NCBI GenBank assembly: GCA_000171875.1
Contig: ABHI01000003.1
Coordinates: forward strand, 496,001-560,000
Length of the DNA: 64,000 bases
Source: Flavobacteriales bacterium ALC-1
GTDB taxonomy: Bacteria; Bacteroidota; Bacteroidia; Flavobacteriales; Flavobacteriaceae
Direction of reading: 5' to 3'
Shown here: piece after piece, positions 24,919 to 33,734 of the stretch
Layout: each line of letters starts with the position of its first letter
Position numbering within the stretch: the first letter of the stretch is position 1
Program-made: the position numbers and the translations under genes
The notes under the pieces: generated by a model
Told to the model about the DNA's origin: nothing
Databases searched by the model: none
What the model saw: only the letters and a program-made list of their open reading frames with translations

Positions 24919-26329
24919 TCGTTAGCTTTTTTAGCATTCCTTTAAATATAATACCATGAAATGGAAGTACCGTATACCAATACAGCCTTCCCAATAAACC
25001 CAATGGTCTAAATGTAGCAGTCTGCTCCAGTTGCTCACCAACAATCTTAAACTCAAGCCAGGCTTCTCCAGGTAGTTTCATTTCGGCAAATAAAAGTAAT
25101 CTTCCTTCTTTTTTGTCAGCGTATAAAACCCTCCAGAAATCTAAGGCGTCACCAACCTGTAAAGTGTCTGGGTTTGTTCGTCCACGTCGAAGTCCAACAC
25201 CTCCAAATAGCTTGTCCATAAACCCTCTTATTCTCCATAAAATATTGCCATAATACCAGCCATTTTGCCCGCCAATTTTCCAAATTTTATCAATACAATC
25301 GACTCTTTTTTTGAATGCTAATTTTCTTTGATCAATAAAACATCCAAAAGTAGGTACTTTAATAAATTCAGATACATGGCTATTTATACCACTACTTATG
25401 TAAGCATCTTTCCAACTAGAAACGATTTGGTTATTTTCTATTTTATCAAAAGCATTTGTTAGTGATTTATGATAGCTTATTGGTGTGATATTTAAAATTT
25501 CGTTTAAGTTGTTAGGCCTGCAGATTACTTCAATTTTCATGCTATGTACTAAAGCTACTGCGAGCTTGTATGACGTTGATGTTACAAAGTATAGCCAATA
25601 TGAGGAAAGTTTAGGCGTCATAATTGGTACAGTATAAATTTTTCGTTTTAAGTTTCTAGAATTAGCAAATTCTAAAAGCATCGCTTTGTAAGTTAGAATA
25701 TCCATACCGCCGATATCAAAATTCTGATTATAGGTTGCTTTATTCAAAAGAATTTTAGACAAGAATTTGATGACATCAGATATTCCAATTGGTTGGCATT
25801 TGGTATTCAACCATTTTGGTGTTACCATAACAGGAAGCTTCTCAACTAAATCTCTTATAATTTCAAAAGACGCACTTCCTGAACCAATAATGATACCAGC
25901 TCTTAACGTGGTTAAACTATAATTTCCAGCACCTAATTCAAACTCAACTATTTTTCTCGATTCCAGATGCTCAGACAATTCAATTTCGTTAATAATACCA
26001 CTTAAGTACACGACGTGTTCTACAGTGGTCTTGTTTATCACATTCTTAAAATTAATTGCCGACTTTTGCTCAAGGGATTTATAATTAGAAGATGCAGACA
26101 TGGAATGAACCAAATAATATGCAGCATCAATATCTAATGGGATTTTGCTCAAAGAGTCTTCATCTAATAGATCAATTTGAATAATTTTAATTTTTGATTT
26201 TAAGGAAGAGGGAGGGTTAAAACGATTTATATCTCTGACACAGCAAATCACTTCATGACCATGCTCTACCAAAACTGGAAGTAGTCGCTTACCTATGTAC
26301 CCAGTTGCACCTGTTAGTAGAACTTTCAT
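24899..26329 (-). CDS. NAD(P)-binding SDR protein with C-terminal DUF2867
   Basis: A 476-residue protein. Residues 1-~290 are an extended SDR/NmrA-like Rossmann domain (VLLTGATGYIGKRLLPVL with GxxGxxG, and YLVHSMSAS further on). Residues ~315-475 match DUF2867 (GDALDFWRVLYADKKEGRLL, EAWLEFKI). Such fusions are common in bacteria and usually named SDR family oxidoreductase; substrate unknown. The stop lies inside the right arm of site 29. Two more genes lie upstream before the next repeat. Confidence 0.85.
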   Translation of the reverse strand: MKVLLTGATGYIGKRLLPVLVEHGHEVICCVRDINRFNPPSSLKSKIKIIQIDLLDEDSLSKIPLDIDAAYYLVHSMSASSNYKSLEQKSAINFKNVINKTTVEHVVYLSGIINEIELSEHLESRKIVEFELGAGNYSLTTLRAGIIIGSGSASFEIIRDLVEKLPVMVTPKWLNTKCQPIGISDVIKFLSKILLNKATYNQNFDIGGMDILTYKAMLLEFANSRNLKRKIYTVPIMTPKLSSYWLYFVTSTSYKLAVALVHSMKIEVICRPNNLNEILNITPISYHKSLTNAFDKIENNQIVSSWKDAYISSGINSHVSEFIKVPTFGCFIDQRKLAFKKRVDCIDKIWKIGGQNGWYYGNILWRIRGFMDKLFGGVGLRRGRTNPDTLQVGDALDFWRVLYADKKEGRLLLFAEMKLPGEAWLEFKIVGEQLEQTATFRPLGLLGRLYWYTVLPFHGIIFKGMLKKLTKAEHCV

Positions 26330-26364
26330 TTTGTTAAAACTTTATATTAGATAGAAAATCATGA

Positions 26365-26538
26365 TTACCTATCATTTTTAAGTAATGTTATTTGTTTTAG
26401 AATTTCATTTGCTTCTGCAGCTTTACTATCGCTAAGTCTTCTATTGGTTGTCGATAGTTTATAAGATTCTTCTAATAATTTTTTATAATTAACGTTAAGT
26501 TTTTCAACTTTCGATTTTTTCTTGAATATATTTAACAT
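26365..26538 (-). CDS. Lacal_2735-type small protein, 57 aa
   Basis: On the minus strand, ATG at 26536-26538 to TAA at 26365-26367 encodes 57 residues: MLNIFKKKSKVEKLNVNYKK, then ...ESYKLSTTNRRLSDSKAAEA... and an end in LLKNDR. It matches my memory of the Lacal_2735 family of small, charged, helical proteins of Flavobacteriia (about 55-60 aa, function unknown). It lies between the CIA30 gene and the SDR gene. Confidence 0.75.
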   Translation of the reverse strand: MLNIFKKKSKVEKLNVNYKKLLEESYKLSTTNRRLSDSKAAEANEILKQITLLKNDR

Positions 26539-26557
26539 ATTGCTGTATCATTTTAAT

Positions 26558-27088
26558 TTAAATTAATTCTATTGTATCAATTATAAGTTTAAAATCTTCG
26601 TTTTTTTTATTGCCAATCAAAAACACAATTTGCTCAATAAAATCATGTGAAAAATTAGGAGTATTAAGTATTCTTCCTCGAAATGAAGGATACATGTCTT
26701 TCAATGCTATTTCAACATCCTGCCATTCATTTGTAGTTGAAAATGTGATGATATAAGAATAATAGTTTCTTGAATTATTCTTAACTCTAAATTGATAATT
26801 TTTACCATCACCTTTTAGTCTAAGTTCTATTTTCGTGTATTTTGTGACTTCAGTTTTTTTTAACTGATATCTTACCGATGAGAAACCTCCATTATTTTCC
26901 AATGATACGACACCATTAAAAACTCCGAATCCATCAGAATTGAGCTTAAATTGACTTGATGATCTTCCACCCATAACTGCATCATCGACAACATTCCAAT
27001 TTTGAATGTTTGCTTCTTTGTTAAAATCAAAAATCATTTTGGAGTTCATTCCTTGTGATAAAATCAGGGTTAATATGAAGTATTTCAT
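26558..27088 (-). CDS. CIA30-family protein
   Basis: A 176-residue protein of the CIA30 (complex I intermediate-associated protein 30) family: NWNVVDDAVMGGRSSSQFKL near residue 30 is the family hallmark, with a galactose-binding-like beta-sandwich to the end. The N-terminus is weakly hydrophobic. In bacteria the role is unknown. With the Lacal_2735 and SDR-DUF2867 genes it forms a three-gene group between sites 29 and 28; I recall such genes lying together in other flavobacteria, so this may be a transferred neighbourhood. Confidence 0.85.
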   Translation of the reverse strand: MKYFILTLILSQGMNSKMIFDFNKEANIQNWNVVDDAVMGGRSSSQFKLNSDGFGVFNGVVSLENNGGFSSVRYQLKKTEVTKYTKIELRLKGDGKNYQFRVKNNSRNYYSYIITFSTTNEWQDVEIALKDMYPSFRGRILNTPNFSHDFIEQIVFLIGNKKNEDFKLIIDTIELI

Positions 27089-27218
27089 AATTTAATTAAA
27101 TTTTGTTTATGTATTACTCGATAAAGTTAAACAAAATATTTTATTACAATGACTTGCAGAGAATTATTTTTGATGAGTCAATAAGAACTTTTCATTGGTT
27201 CATTGGTTGGTTTTAATG

Positions 27219-27356
27219 AGCACAACGTTGTTGCGTATGGTTAGTTGCGTCGTTAAGCAACTAAGTTAACAAACAAATCACAGATAGAAAATTCCAGCGG
27301 AATTTTCGTAAGTCGGCAGTGACCAAGCAATTAATTATACACGGTGTTGTAAAACG
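27219..27356 (-). repeat. attC-like site 28
   Basis: Left arm GCACAACGTTGTTGCGTATG, right arm AATTAATTATACACGGTGTT. Main family with the inner hairpin AAAATTCCAGCGGAATTTT. The outer bases GTTGTAAAAC match GTTTTACAAC at site 27. Confidence 0.92.
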
Positions 27357-27359
27357 TTT

Positions 27360-27554
27360 TTATATTGCTCTATATATCATTAGAATACCTCCTAGAATTA
27401 AAATTAGAATTCCGATATATTGACTTGGTTGTGTAGATAATTGTCCATAAGACTCATCTTTTTTATACTTTCTTGTTTTAGCGATTTGATAATTCAGCCA
27501 AAGTATTCCCAGTATAATTAGACAAGTTCCAATAAGAATATTTACCCAATCCAT
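27360..27554 (-). CDS. Small membrane protein, 64 aa
   Basis: A 64-residue protein with two membrane helices (about 4-22 and 45-63) and a basic/polar loop. I do not recognise the family. It is in a two-gene cassette with the membrane protein upstream (8 bp apart); the pair may act together. Confidence 0.6.
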   Translation of the reverse strand: MDWVNILIGTCLIILGILWLNYQIAKTRKYKKDESYGQLSTQPSQYIGILILILGGILMIYRAI

Positions 27555-27562
27555 AGTTCAGT

Positions 27563-27976
27563 TCAAAAGCTTATTTCCTCATTTCGAATGTCAATCCATA
27601 AAGAATATGCGCCAAGTAAAATTCCAAAAGGAATACAAATAGCAAATAATCGATAATATTCATTCATTGTGATGGCATCGTGTACAAATATATAAATCAA
27701 AAAAATTGAAGCAAGAAAACCAAATATTGCAAAGAGTCCAATCATTATTCCTCCAATACTTTTATTGAAATCGTTATGACTGCGTGTTAGTTTAGTTCCT
27801 TTATAAATTCCAGCAAAGAAATAATAGACCATATGATAACCAACATTGATTGCTAATACGGCAAAGAGTCTTTCGATCAGTTCACTTTCTCTTGAAAAAA
27901 TCAAGTAGAGCACACTTAAAATCAAGTTTAAGTATCCAATTATTTTGTGATATTTTTTAATTCCAGATTTGGTCAT
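27563..27976 (-). CDS. Four-helix membrane protein, 137 aa
   Basis: Started at ATG 27976 (MTKSGIKKYHKIIGYLNLIL); a longer frame to 28015 runs into the repeat and is not believed. About four membrane helices (11-30, 36-60, 78-103, 112-130). No recognised family. The gene starts 15 bp after the crossover point of site 27, so it needs a promoter outside its own leader. Confidence 0.6.
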   Translation of the reverse strand: MTKSGIKKYHKIIGYLNLILSVLYLIFSRESELIERLFAVLAINVGYHMVYYFFAGIYKGTKLTRSHNDFNKSIGGIMIGLFAIFGFLASIFLIYIFVHDAITMNEYYRLFAICIPFGILLGAYSLWIDIRNEEISF

Positions 27977-27982
27977 CAATTG

Positions 27983-28145
27983 TTTTACAACGTGTTTGTG
28001 TATGGTTAGTTGCATGGTTAAGCAACTAAGTTAACAAACAAATCACAGATAGAAAATTCCAGCGGACACGAGCGCAGCGAACTGGCGTAGCAATTTTCGT
28101 AAGTCGGCAGTGAACTAGCAATGAATCATACACGGTGTTGGCATT
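27983..28145 (-). repeat. attC-like site 27, long variant
   Basis: Left arm TTTACAACGTGTTTGTGTAT, right arm AATGAATCATACACGGTGTT. It carries the extra CACGAGCGCAGCGAACTGGC segment between the two halves of the inner hairpin, shared with sites 24 and 30. Confidence 0.92.
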
Positions 28146-28151
28146 TCGTTT

Positions 28152-28649
28152 TTATTTATTCGTGTTATTGTAGAACTCTGCTTGATTCCATTTATATTCA
28201 GTTATTCCATCTCCTTGACCAAGAATTGCTGAAAAGCTTATAATATCTCCAGTTCCGACTTTTACATTTTTAACCTTAAGGTTATTAAATCCAATAAATT
28301 GCACCTGCAAATCATATTCAGATGCAGGAATCGTAAATTGAAATTCACCTTTATAATCAGATGTAGTTCCGATTAAAGAGTCAGTTTTTAAGTCTCTTAC
28401 CCAAATATTCGTAAAAGCAAAACTATCAGTCAAAGTATCATTTTTATTAATCGACTTTGCGTAAATTTTTCCAGAAATACTGGCAAGAATTGTGTCCGCT
28501 ATTCCGATTCTTTTCAGTTCAAGTATTTTACTATCCAATGTTATCAAATTCATATCTGAACCTAGTCCGCACACCACATAATTTTTTTTCGCACAGCTTA
28601 TAAATCCGATTAAAATTCCTAATGTTAAAATGAATGTTCTGATTTTCAT
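28152..28649 (-). CDS. Lipoprotein with carboxypeptidase-regulatory-like domain
   Basis: A 165-residue lipoprotein (GILIGFISCAKK, Cys 19). The segment ...ISGKIYAKSINKNDTL... followed by GTTSDYKGEFQFTIPASEYDLQVQFIGFN is the CarboxypepD_reg-like beta-sandwich found in many Bacteroidota surface proteins. The role is likely structural or binding. Sole gene of its cassette. Confidence 0.75.
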   Translation of the reverse strand: MKIRTFILTLGILIGFISCAKKNYVVCGLGSDMNLITLDSKILELKRIGIADTILASISGKIYAKSINKNDTLTDSFAFTNIWVRDLKTDSLIGTTSDYKGEFQFTIPASEYDLQVQFIGFNNLKVKNVKVGTGDIISFSAILGQGDGITEYKWNQAEFYNNTNK

Positions 28650-28655
28650 AAATGA

Positions 28656-28791
28656 ATGCCAACGTGTTTGTGTATGAGTAGTAGCGAATAATTATGCACT
28701 ACTTTTCAGATAGTAATTTACAAAATAAAAAGTAATAGCGCCTTGAATTAAGACTCAAGTCGCTATTACTTATACATATTGTTATGGTTAG
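28656..28791 (-). repeat. attC-like site 26, divergent family
   Basis: Left arm CCAACGTGTTTGTGTATGAG with TAGTAGCG; right arm CGCTATTACTTATACATATT. The arms pair over 16 bases, with G.T wobbles on the plus strand. The inner part is unrelated to the main family. The outer GTTATGGTTAGTAC matches GTATTAACCACAAC at site 25, 4.3 kb away. Confidence 0.9.
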
Positions 28792-28866
28792 TACATTCTA
28801 ATTATTTCTAACAAATTAAAATGTCTTTTAACCTCTATTTTAAATAAGAAAAGTGGACGCCATAAA

Positions 28867-30561
28867 TTATTCTCTTGAAAAAGTAATATTTTCTATACTT
28901 CCATTGGATACAGAAAACCCAACCACTTTCCCAACTTTATTGCGTTTAAACCTGATATTGGAAAAATTCCGATTATTGGAACTGAAGTATGCCTCATTAA
29001 TTTGTTCAATTTTTATATCATCCAATTTTTGATGTGTTAAGTACAATTCATTTTCTTTTTCTACTAACTCATACTCTACATTTAATTCGTCATTATAATA
29101 ACTTCCTAAATAATCTGAAGTATTTACCTCTTTCACTCTTACAAGCCACAACCACATGATATCTGGAATTCTAAATTCAAGAATAGGTTCGTTATAATCG
29201 TTTTCCTTAAAATTGACCGAGATATCATATGAGGTTTCCTTTATTTTGAAATTCTTTTCCCCAACAGGATATAGTTTCATATCCTTTGTTAAAACACCTC
29301 CTTTACAATAGAGCGTATCATTTTGGATTTTAACTTCCCAATATTGTTTTGCTTGTCGATCAAAATAAGCACCCTCAAACTTTTCCATTTCGCTATTAGA
29401 AAGATTGATAAATAGATCATTGTCATATTTAAATGGCTCGTTGGATTGTTCATCGTTTTCATTTTTAGGATATTGATCTTGCAAATAATAATCAATGAGT
29501 TTAAAAATTTCATCATAAGAACTAATGTAAGAGGCATTGGCAAAAAGGCTAAATTCATACCCAAGCTCTGGAAATCTTGCTAAATAACAACGGTAACCTG
29601 CATCTGATCCAGAATGGAAGATCATTTTAAAACCTTTATGATTTTTTACAAACTGGCCTTTTGCATTGCTAGAAATGCTACCATCATTTTTTTGAGCTTT
29701 CTGGTTCATGGATTCGAAAATACGGTCATTGCCAATTGTTCCGGTTTTAAAATTTTGTACCCATTTGTTCATGTCTACAGTAGTAGTAAACAGACTTGTA
29801 GGACCAACCGTTGCAAAATTTAAATTGCTCTTTTTAAGTTGGTCGTTCACCTTTTTATAAGAGTACGCTCTGTTAGGTACAATTACCTCATGATCATCAT
29901 AAAAAAAGCTATCGTTCATTTCTAGAGGTTTAAATATGGCTTGTTTTGCATAATTGGCAAAAGACATTTTGGTAATCCTTTCTATAATAATAGCCGATAA
30001 AGTATATCCAGAATTAGAATATTTAAATTTATCTCCAGGCACGAAATTGAGCTCTTTTTGATTTGTGATAAGTTTAAAAACCTGCTCGGTCTTAATAACA
30101 TCGTCCATTCGCCAACCTGCTAATTCTAAGAGTCGCCATTGATCGCGTATTCCGCTAGAATGCGTTAATAAATGATGGATGGTTATTGTGTTTCCATAAT
30201 CAGGTAATTCTGGAATATAGGTTCTTACATCATCATTTATGGACAACAAACCTTCATCTTCCAGTTTCAGGATTAAAAAAGCTGTAAATTGTTTGGATAA
30301 GGATGCAGCATGAAATTTTGTTTTTTCTGTTATAGGAATTCCATATTCTAAGTTCGCCATCCCAAACTCATTTTGATAAACTACATTACCATCTTTGCTA
30401 ACTGAAATTGCAATACCAGGTGTATCGTTATTATTATATTTTTCAAAAAGAAGGTCGACATCTGTATTTGTTGTATTATTTTGATTTTGAGAAAAGGTAT
30501 TCTGTATTACCAAATAATAGCATATTACCAATACTATAAGTTTAATGTGTTTAGTTTTCAT
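28867..30561 (-). CDS. Serine hydrolase, class C beta-lactamase/PBP-like
   Basis: A 564-residue exported protein (signal peptide ~1-24). Residues ~30-375 form a beta-lactamase-like domain with SLSK at about 87-90, YSN near 183 and HSG near 316, matching the three catalytic motifs of class C beta-lactamases and D,D-peptidases. Residues ~395-560 are a beta-rich tail typical of such Bacteroidota hydrolases. Known relatives are esterases, peptidases and beta-lactamases; the substrate is unknown. It is the last gene of a four-gene cassette headed by a sigma factor. Confidence 0.85.
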   Translation of the reverse strand: MKTKHIKLIVLVICYYLVIQNTFSQNQNNTTNTDVDLLFEKYNNNDTPGIAISVSKDGNVVYQNEFGMANLEYGIPITEKTKFHAASLSKQFTAFLILKLEDEGLLSINDDVRTYIPELPDYGNTITIHHLLTHSSGIRDQWRLLELAGWRMDDVIKTEQVFKLITNQKELNFVPGDKFKYSNSGYTLSAIIIERITKMSFANYAKQAIFKPLEMNDSFFYDDHEVIVPNRAYSYKKVNDQLKKSNLNFATVGPTSLFTTTVDMNKWVQNFKTGTIGNDRIFESMNQKAQKNDGSISSNAKGQFVKNHKGFKMIFHSGSDAGYRCYLARFPELGYEFSLFANASYISSYDEIFKLIDYYLQDQYPKNENDEQSNEPFKYDNDLFINLSNSEMEKFEGAYFDRQAKQYWEVKIQNDTLYCKGGVLTKDMKLYPVGEKNFKIKETSYDISVNFKENDYNEPILEFRIPDIMWLWLVRVKEVNTSDYLGSYYNDELNVEYELVEKENELYLTHQKLDDIKIEQINEAYFSSNNRNFSNIRFKRNKVGKVVGFSVSNGSIENITFSRE

Positions 30562-30645
30562 ATAATTTAGTTTAAGTTTAGGATGTTCTTTTCCTTTAGA
30601 GTTTATCGCTCTATTGATATAATTATTAAAAATGATAAGTGCTGC

Positions 30646-31407
30646 TTATTTAAGTTGCCTTAAATAAATGTTTCCTTTAAGATTTTGTAAATTAATTTCG
30701 ACACCCCCTTTGTTAATCACTCCTTTTATAGACCTGTTGTTTTTTCTAATAGTATTTTCATTAATCACTTTAATGTCAAAATCAGAATAAAACTCACCTC
30801 GAGGTGTTTTAGCACTAATGGTCGTAGATGCATCTAAAGGCATTGTAATATCAATATCTCCATTGTTAGCAATTATGGACATTGGATAAGATTGATTAAG
30901 TGTAGAAAAAATCACTTTGATATTACCATTACCATTCTCTGAAACAATTGGCCCAGTTATATTAGATAATACAGTATCACCATGATGATTTACGGCTTCA
31001 ATCTCCGCATTAAATCCGTCAATATATATATCATTATTTGCTAAACTCTCTACGGACATATTAATGTCTTTTGGTAAATGAATAACCAAGTTAGATGCCC
31101 TGCGTTCGCGTAATCCTTTAACTACTAGAGATGTGCCTTGTTTTACAACTTCAACTCCATAATCCGTATTATTATTACCTCTACCAGATATCTTTTTAAG
31201 CCCTTTTGATTTTTCTGAATTTATATCTCTATAGTTTTCAGAAGCTTTTATAAGAAAAGTAGAAGTGTCATGTGACTTTATAACAATAGTTGTTTCTGAA
31301 CTTATAATGACTTTGGTAATTCCTTCTAAAGACATTGAATAATCTTGCGCAAATGCTGTTGCAGTTATTATTAATAAAGCAACAATTGTAAATATTTTGT
31401 TTTTCAT
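30646..31407 (-). CDS. DUF4097-like secreted beta-helix protein
   Basis: A 253-residue exported protein (signal peptide 1-20, ATAFAQD). The mature part has repeated beta-strand patterns (VESLANNDIYIDGFNAEIEA, NGNIKVIFSTLN, NNGDIDITMPLD) typical of DUF4097/DUF2807-type adhesin-like beta-helices. These genes often lie beside ECF sigma/anti-sigma pairs in Bacteroidota, as here, where the anti-sigma gene is 1 bp upstream. Function unknown. Confidence 0.8.
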   Translation of the reverse strand: MKNKIFTIVALLIITATAFAQDYSMSLEGITKVIISSETTIVIKSHDTSTFLIKASENYRDINSEKSKGLKKISGRGNNNTDYGVEVVKQGTSLVVKGLRERRASNLVIHLPKDINMSVESLANNDIYIDGFNAEIEAVNHHGDTVLSNITGPIVSENGNGNIKVIFSTLNQSYPMSIIANNGDIDITMPLDASTTISAKTPRGEFYSDFDIKVINENTIRKNNRSIKGVINKGGVEINLQNLKGNIYLRQLK

Positions 31408-31408
31408 A

Positions 31409-32197
31409 TTAAATAATTTGTTTTAATTCTGAATTAATCTGGTCTTTGACATAAGTCGGTGTTTCTGTGTTTTGAAGTAGTTTTTTCATAGTTGGAATAG
31501 CACGTTTCTCTTCAATATCTACTAAAATCTGAATGAGTTCTATTTGCATATTTGCATTTTCTTCTGTTTCAAGTGCTTTAACTAGTGCTTGTCTAACTTT
31601 AGTGTTTTCTGCAAACTTGGCCAAGGCATTCGCTGCTGCTAATCTTACATTAGTATATTTATCATTGTTCATTTTGATTATAAGAACTTTCAAAATTTTA
31701 CTATCTGGTTTGGTAATAGCTTTTGCATAACTAACAGCCTGAAGACGCTTACTGGCCGATTCGTTTTCCATAAGAGATAATGTTGCTATAGTCTGCATTT
31801 CTGTTTTTTCCTGTTTTAATGTAGCTATTTCTTTTGCTTTAGACACATTGTCTTTATAATTGCCTAGTAGATAACAAGAAATCATTAGTAGGATTGTTGC
31901 TGCCACTTGTAGCATGGATCTTAATACTTTACTTTTTGGTTTTAAAACTGTTGATTTAGAAGTTTTAAAAGCCAATTTTTCTTTAGCTAATATGTTTTCA
32001 AAGTTCAATTCTAAATCCTTATCAGGAAGTTCTTCTTGAACCTGATTTATAATGTCAATAAGATGAATAAATTCTTGATATATCTGCGTGCAGGTTAGGC
32101 AGTTTTCTATATGTTCTTCAACTAATATTTTAGTTGTTTGATCTAAATTATTATCGTGATAATCTGTGATAAGATGTTTTATTTCTTTACAGTTCAT
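31409..32197 (-). CDS. Anti-sigma factor with zinc finger and HEAT repeats
   Basis: A 262-residue protein. Residues 1-40 hold an anti-sigma zinc finger of the HxxxCxxC type (HIENCLTCTQIYQE), preceded by CKEIKHLITDYHD. One membrane helix lies near residues 90-108. Residues ~140-260 consist of HEAT-like repeats (VRLAAANALAKFAENTKVRQ). It probably holds the sigma factor, whose gene overlaps it by 11 bp, at the membrane and releases it on a signal sensed by the HEAT part. Confidence 0.85.
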   Translation of the reverse strand: MNCKEIKHLITDYHDNNLDQTTKILVEEHIENCLTCTQIYQEFIHLIDIINQVQEELPDKDLELNFENILAKEKLAFKTSKSTVLKPKSKVLRSMLQVAATILLMISCYLLGNYKDNVSKAKEIATLKQEKTEMQTIATLSLMENESASKRLQAVSYAKAITKPDSKILKVLIIKMNNDKYTNVRLAAANALAKFAENTKVRQALVKALETEENANMQIELIQILVDIEEKRAIPTMKKLLQNTETPTYVKDQINSELKQII

Positions 32198-32735
32198 GGT
32201 GTTTTGTTTTTAAAAAATAGTAATCCTTTAATTTGTGCATAGCTCTATGCATTTTTGTTTTAACCGCTCCCAAAGTAGAGTTGGTTATTTCAGCTATTTC
32301 GTGATATTTTAAACCTTGGTATTTACCCATAACAATAAGTTCTCTATCACTATCGTTCAACTGATTTAGTGCAATATTTAATTGTCTAATGTTAGCCAAA
32401 GGTTCCGATCTAGTCTCATTTATTTCGGATGTATATTTTAAACCCTTGTCATCTAGTCGTTTAGTCTTATTTGAGATTTTATAATAATCCTTACAAAGGT
32501 TTCTAGCTATAGCGTAAATCCAAGATGAAAATTTGTTTTGTCTATAAGTTTCTCTATGTTTTAAAACTTTATAAAATACTTCTTGCGTTATATCTTTACT
32601 AAGATCTTTGTCTTTAGTCATTTGAATACAGAAATTATAAATCTTAATATTATAGCGTTGAAACAAATGTCGCATCATATCGAGATTACCTCCTACAATG
32701 AGTCCCATTAATTCTTCGTCAGTTAAGTTTTCCAA
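32187..32735 (-). CDS. ECF-type RNA polymerase sigma factor
   Basis: A 182-residue sigma-70 factor of the ECF type. Region 2 (DLSKDITQEVFYKVLKHRE, about 45-63, then FSSWIYAIARNLCKDYYK) and region 4 (LIVMGKYQGLKYHEIAEITN, then GAVKTKMHRAMHKL) are complete. It heads a four-gene operon with its anti-sigma factor, a DUF4097-like protein and a serine hydrolase, all in one cassette bounded by complementary arms. It probably transcribes its own operon. The 206-bp leader up to site 25 should contain its promoter. Confidence 0.92.
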   Translation of the reverse strand: MENLTDEELMGLIVGGNLDMMRHLFQRYNIKIYNFCIQMTKDKDLSKDITQEVFYKVLKHRETYRQNKFSSWIYAIARNLCKDYYKISNKTKRLDDKGLKYTSEINETRSEPLANIRQLNIALNQLNDSDRELIVMGKYQGLKYHEIAEITNSTLGAVKTKMHRAMHKLKDYYFLKTKHHEL

Positions 32736-32941
32736 GTAGTTAAATTTTAATGGCTTATATATGTAATACTTAAAAAAGCAAAAAGGTTACATAAAAAGTG
32801 ATTTTTAATTAAAGACTGAAGATTATTATAACAGTTGCATTTGAAATAATGTAAATAGAACATAGTTTCTATTTCAATTCTGATCTAGTAGTTTAAATAG
32901 AAAAGTGAAAATTAAGTAAAGAATTATTCGTACTTAGTATT

Positions 32942-33080
32942 AACCACAACGTGTTCGTGTATGGTTCAGTTGCGTTGGTTAGGAACTAAGTTAGTAAAAT
33001 AGAACGAACCAGAGGAAATTCCGAAGGAATTTCCAAGTAGGCGATAATCAAACAATTGATTAAACACGTTGTTGTAACCA
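32942..33080 (-). repeat. attC-like site 25
   Basis: Left arm ACCACAACGTGTTCGTGTAT with GGTTCAGTTGCG; right arm CAATTGATTAAACACGTTGT. Inner hairpin GAAATTCCGAAGGAATTTCC. Same subfamily as site 8. Confidence 0.9.
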
Positions 33081-33563
33081 GTTTATTTCGTTCAATCTTG
33101 AGTCAATGTGCGAATAGTCAACAATTGAAAATTCAATTCCATTTGTCTTATTTTCAGAAATCATTATTCCATAATATAAGTCATCCGTATTTTCATAGTC
33201 ATCATAAGTTGGTTCGTGCGTTTCATTTTTAAACCACCAACTCATATGTTTTAAATTATTCCAGTCAGATGAACTTTGATTATTTTCATCCTGACCATAT
33301 TCGTCAACTATTAGTTCAATAAGTTTTTTTAAATCATTTGGTTCACAATTTGAGGCTCGAAATTCTAGATGTTGAGCTTTTTGGTCAAACATTGAGACTT
33401 GATATTGATCAAATATTTCCAGAAATTTTGATTTCAAATCAAAGAGTAAGAAATTCCGATTATCATTTGATTCAGAAATAAAATCAGTTTTAAACACAGA
33501 ATTTTCATTGAGTAAATCAATATCAATTTCCAATAATTCTTTTATAGTTCTAATTTTTCTCAA
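33060..33563 (-). CDS. Hypothetical protein, 167 aa
   Basis: A soluble, acidic 167-residue protein (MRKIRTIKELLEIDIDLLNE at the start; ending NWLQQRV). No recognised motif; aromatic- and Asp/Glu-rich, as in many immunity proteins, but this is only an impression. Its stop codon lies inside the right arm of site 25. Sole gene of its cassette. Confidence 0.65.
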   Translation of the reverse strand: MRKIRTIKELLEIDIDLLNENSVFKTDFISESNDNRNFLLFDLKSKFLEIFDQYQVSMFDQKAQHLEFRASNCEPNDLKKLIELIVDEYGQDENNQSSSDWNNLKHMSWWFKNETHEPTYDDYENTDDLYYGIMISENKTNGIEFSIVDYSHIDSRLNEINWLQQRV

Positions 33564-33567
33564 ATTG

Positions 33568-33729
33568 CTTACAACGGTCTTGTGTATGGTTAGTTGCGTG
33601 TTTAAGCAACTAATTTAGCAAACAAATCACAGATAGAAAATTCCAGCGGACACGAGCGCAGCGAACTGGCGCAGCAATTTTCGTAAGTCGGCAGTGAACT
33701 AGTAATTAATTATACACGGTGTTGTAAGC
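33568..33729 (-). repeat. attC-like site 24, long variant
   Basis: Left arm CTTACAACGGTCTTGTGTAT, right arm AATTAATTATACACGGTGTT, with the extra CACGAGCGCAGCGAACTGGC segment. The outer GTTGTAAGCA matches TGCTTACAAC at site 23. Confidence 0.92.
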
Positions 33730-33734
33730 AGTTT

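Noticed and set aside
28867..30561. Naming the serine hydrolase a class C beta-lactamase resistance gene
   Set aside because: The motifs fit a broad family of esterases and peptidases, it has a long additional C-terminal domain, and it is in a sigma-factor operon. Resistance is unsupported.
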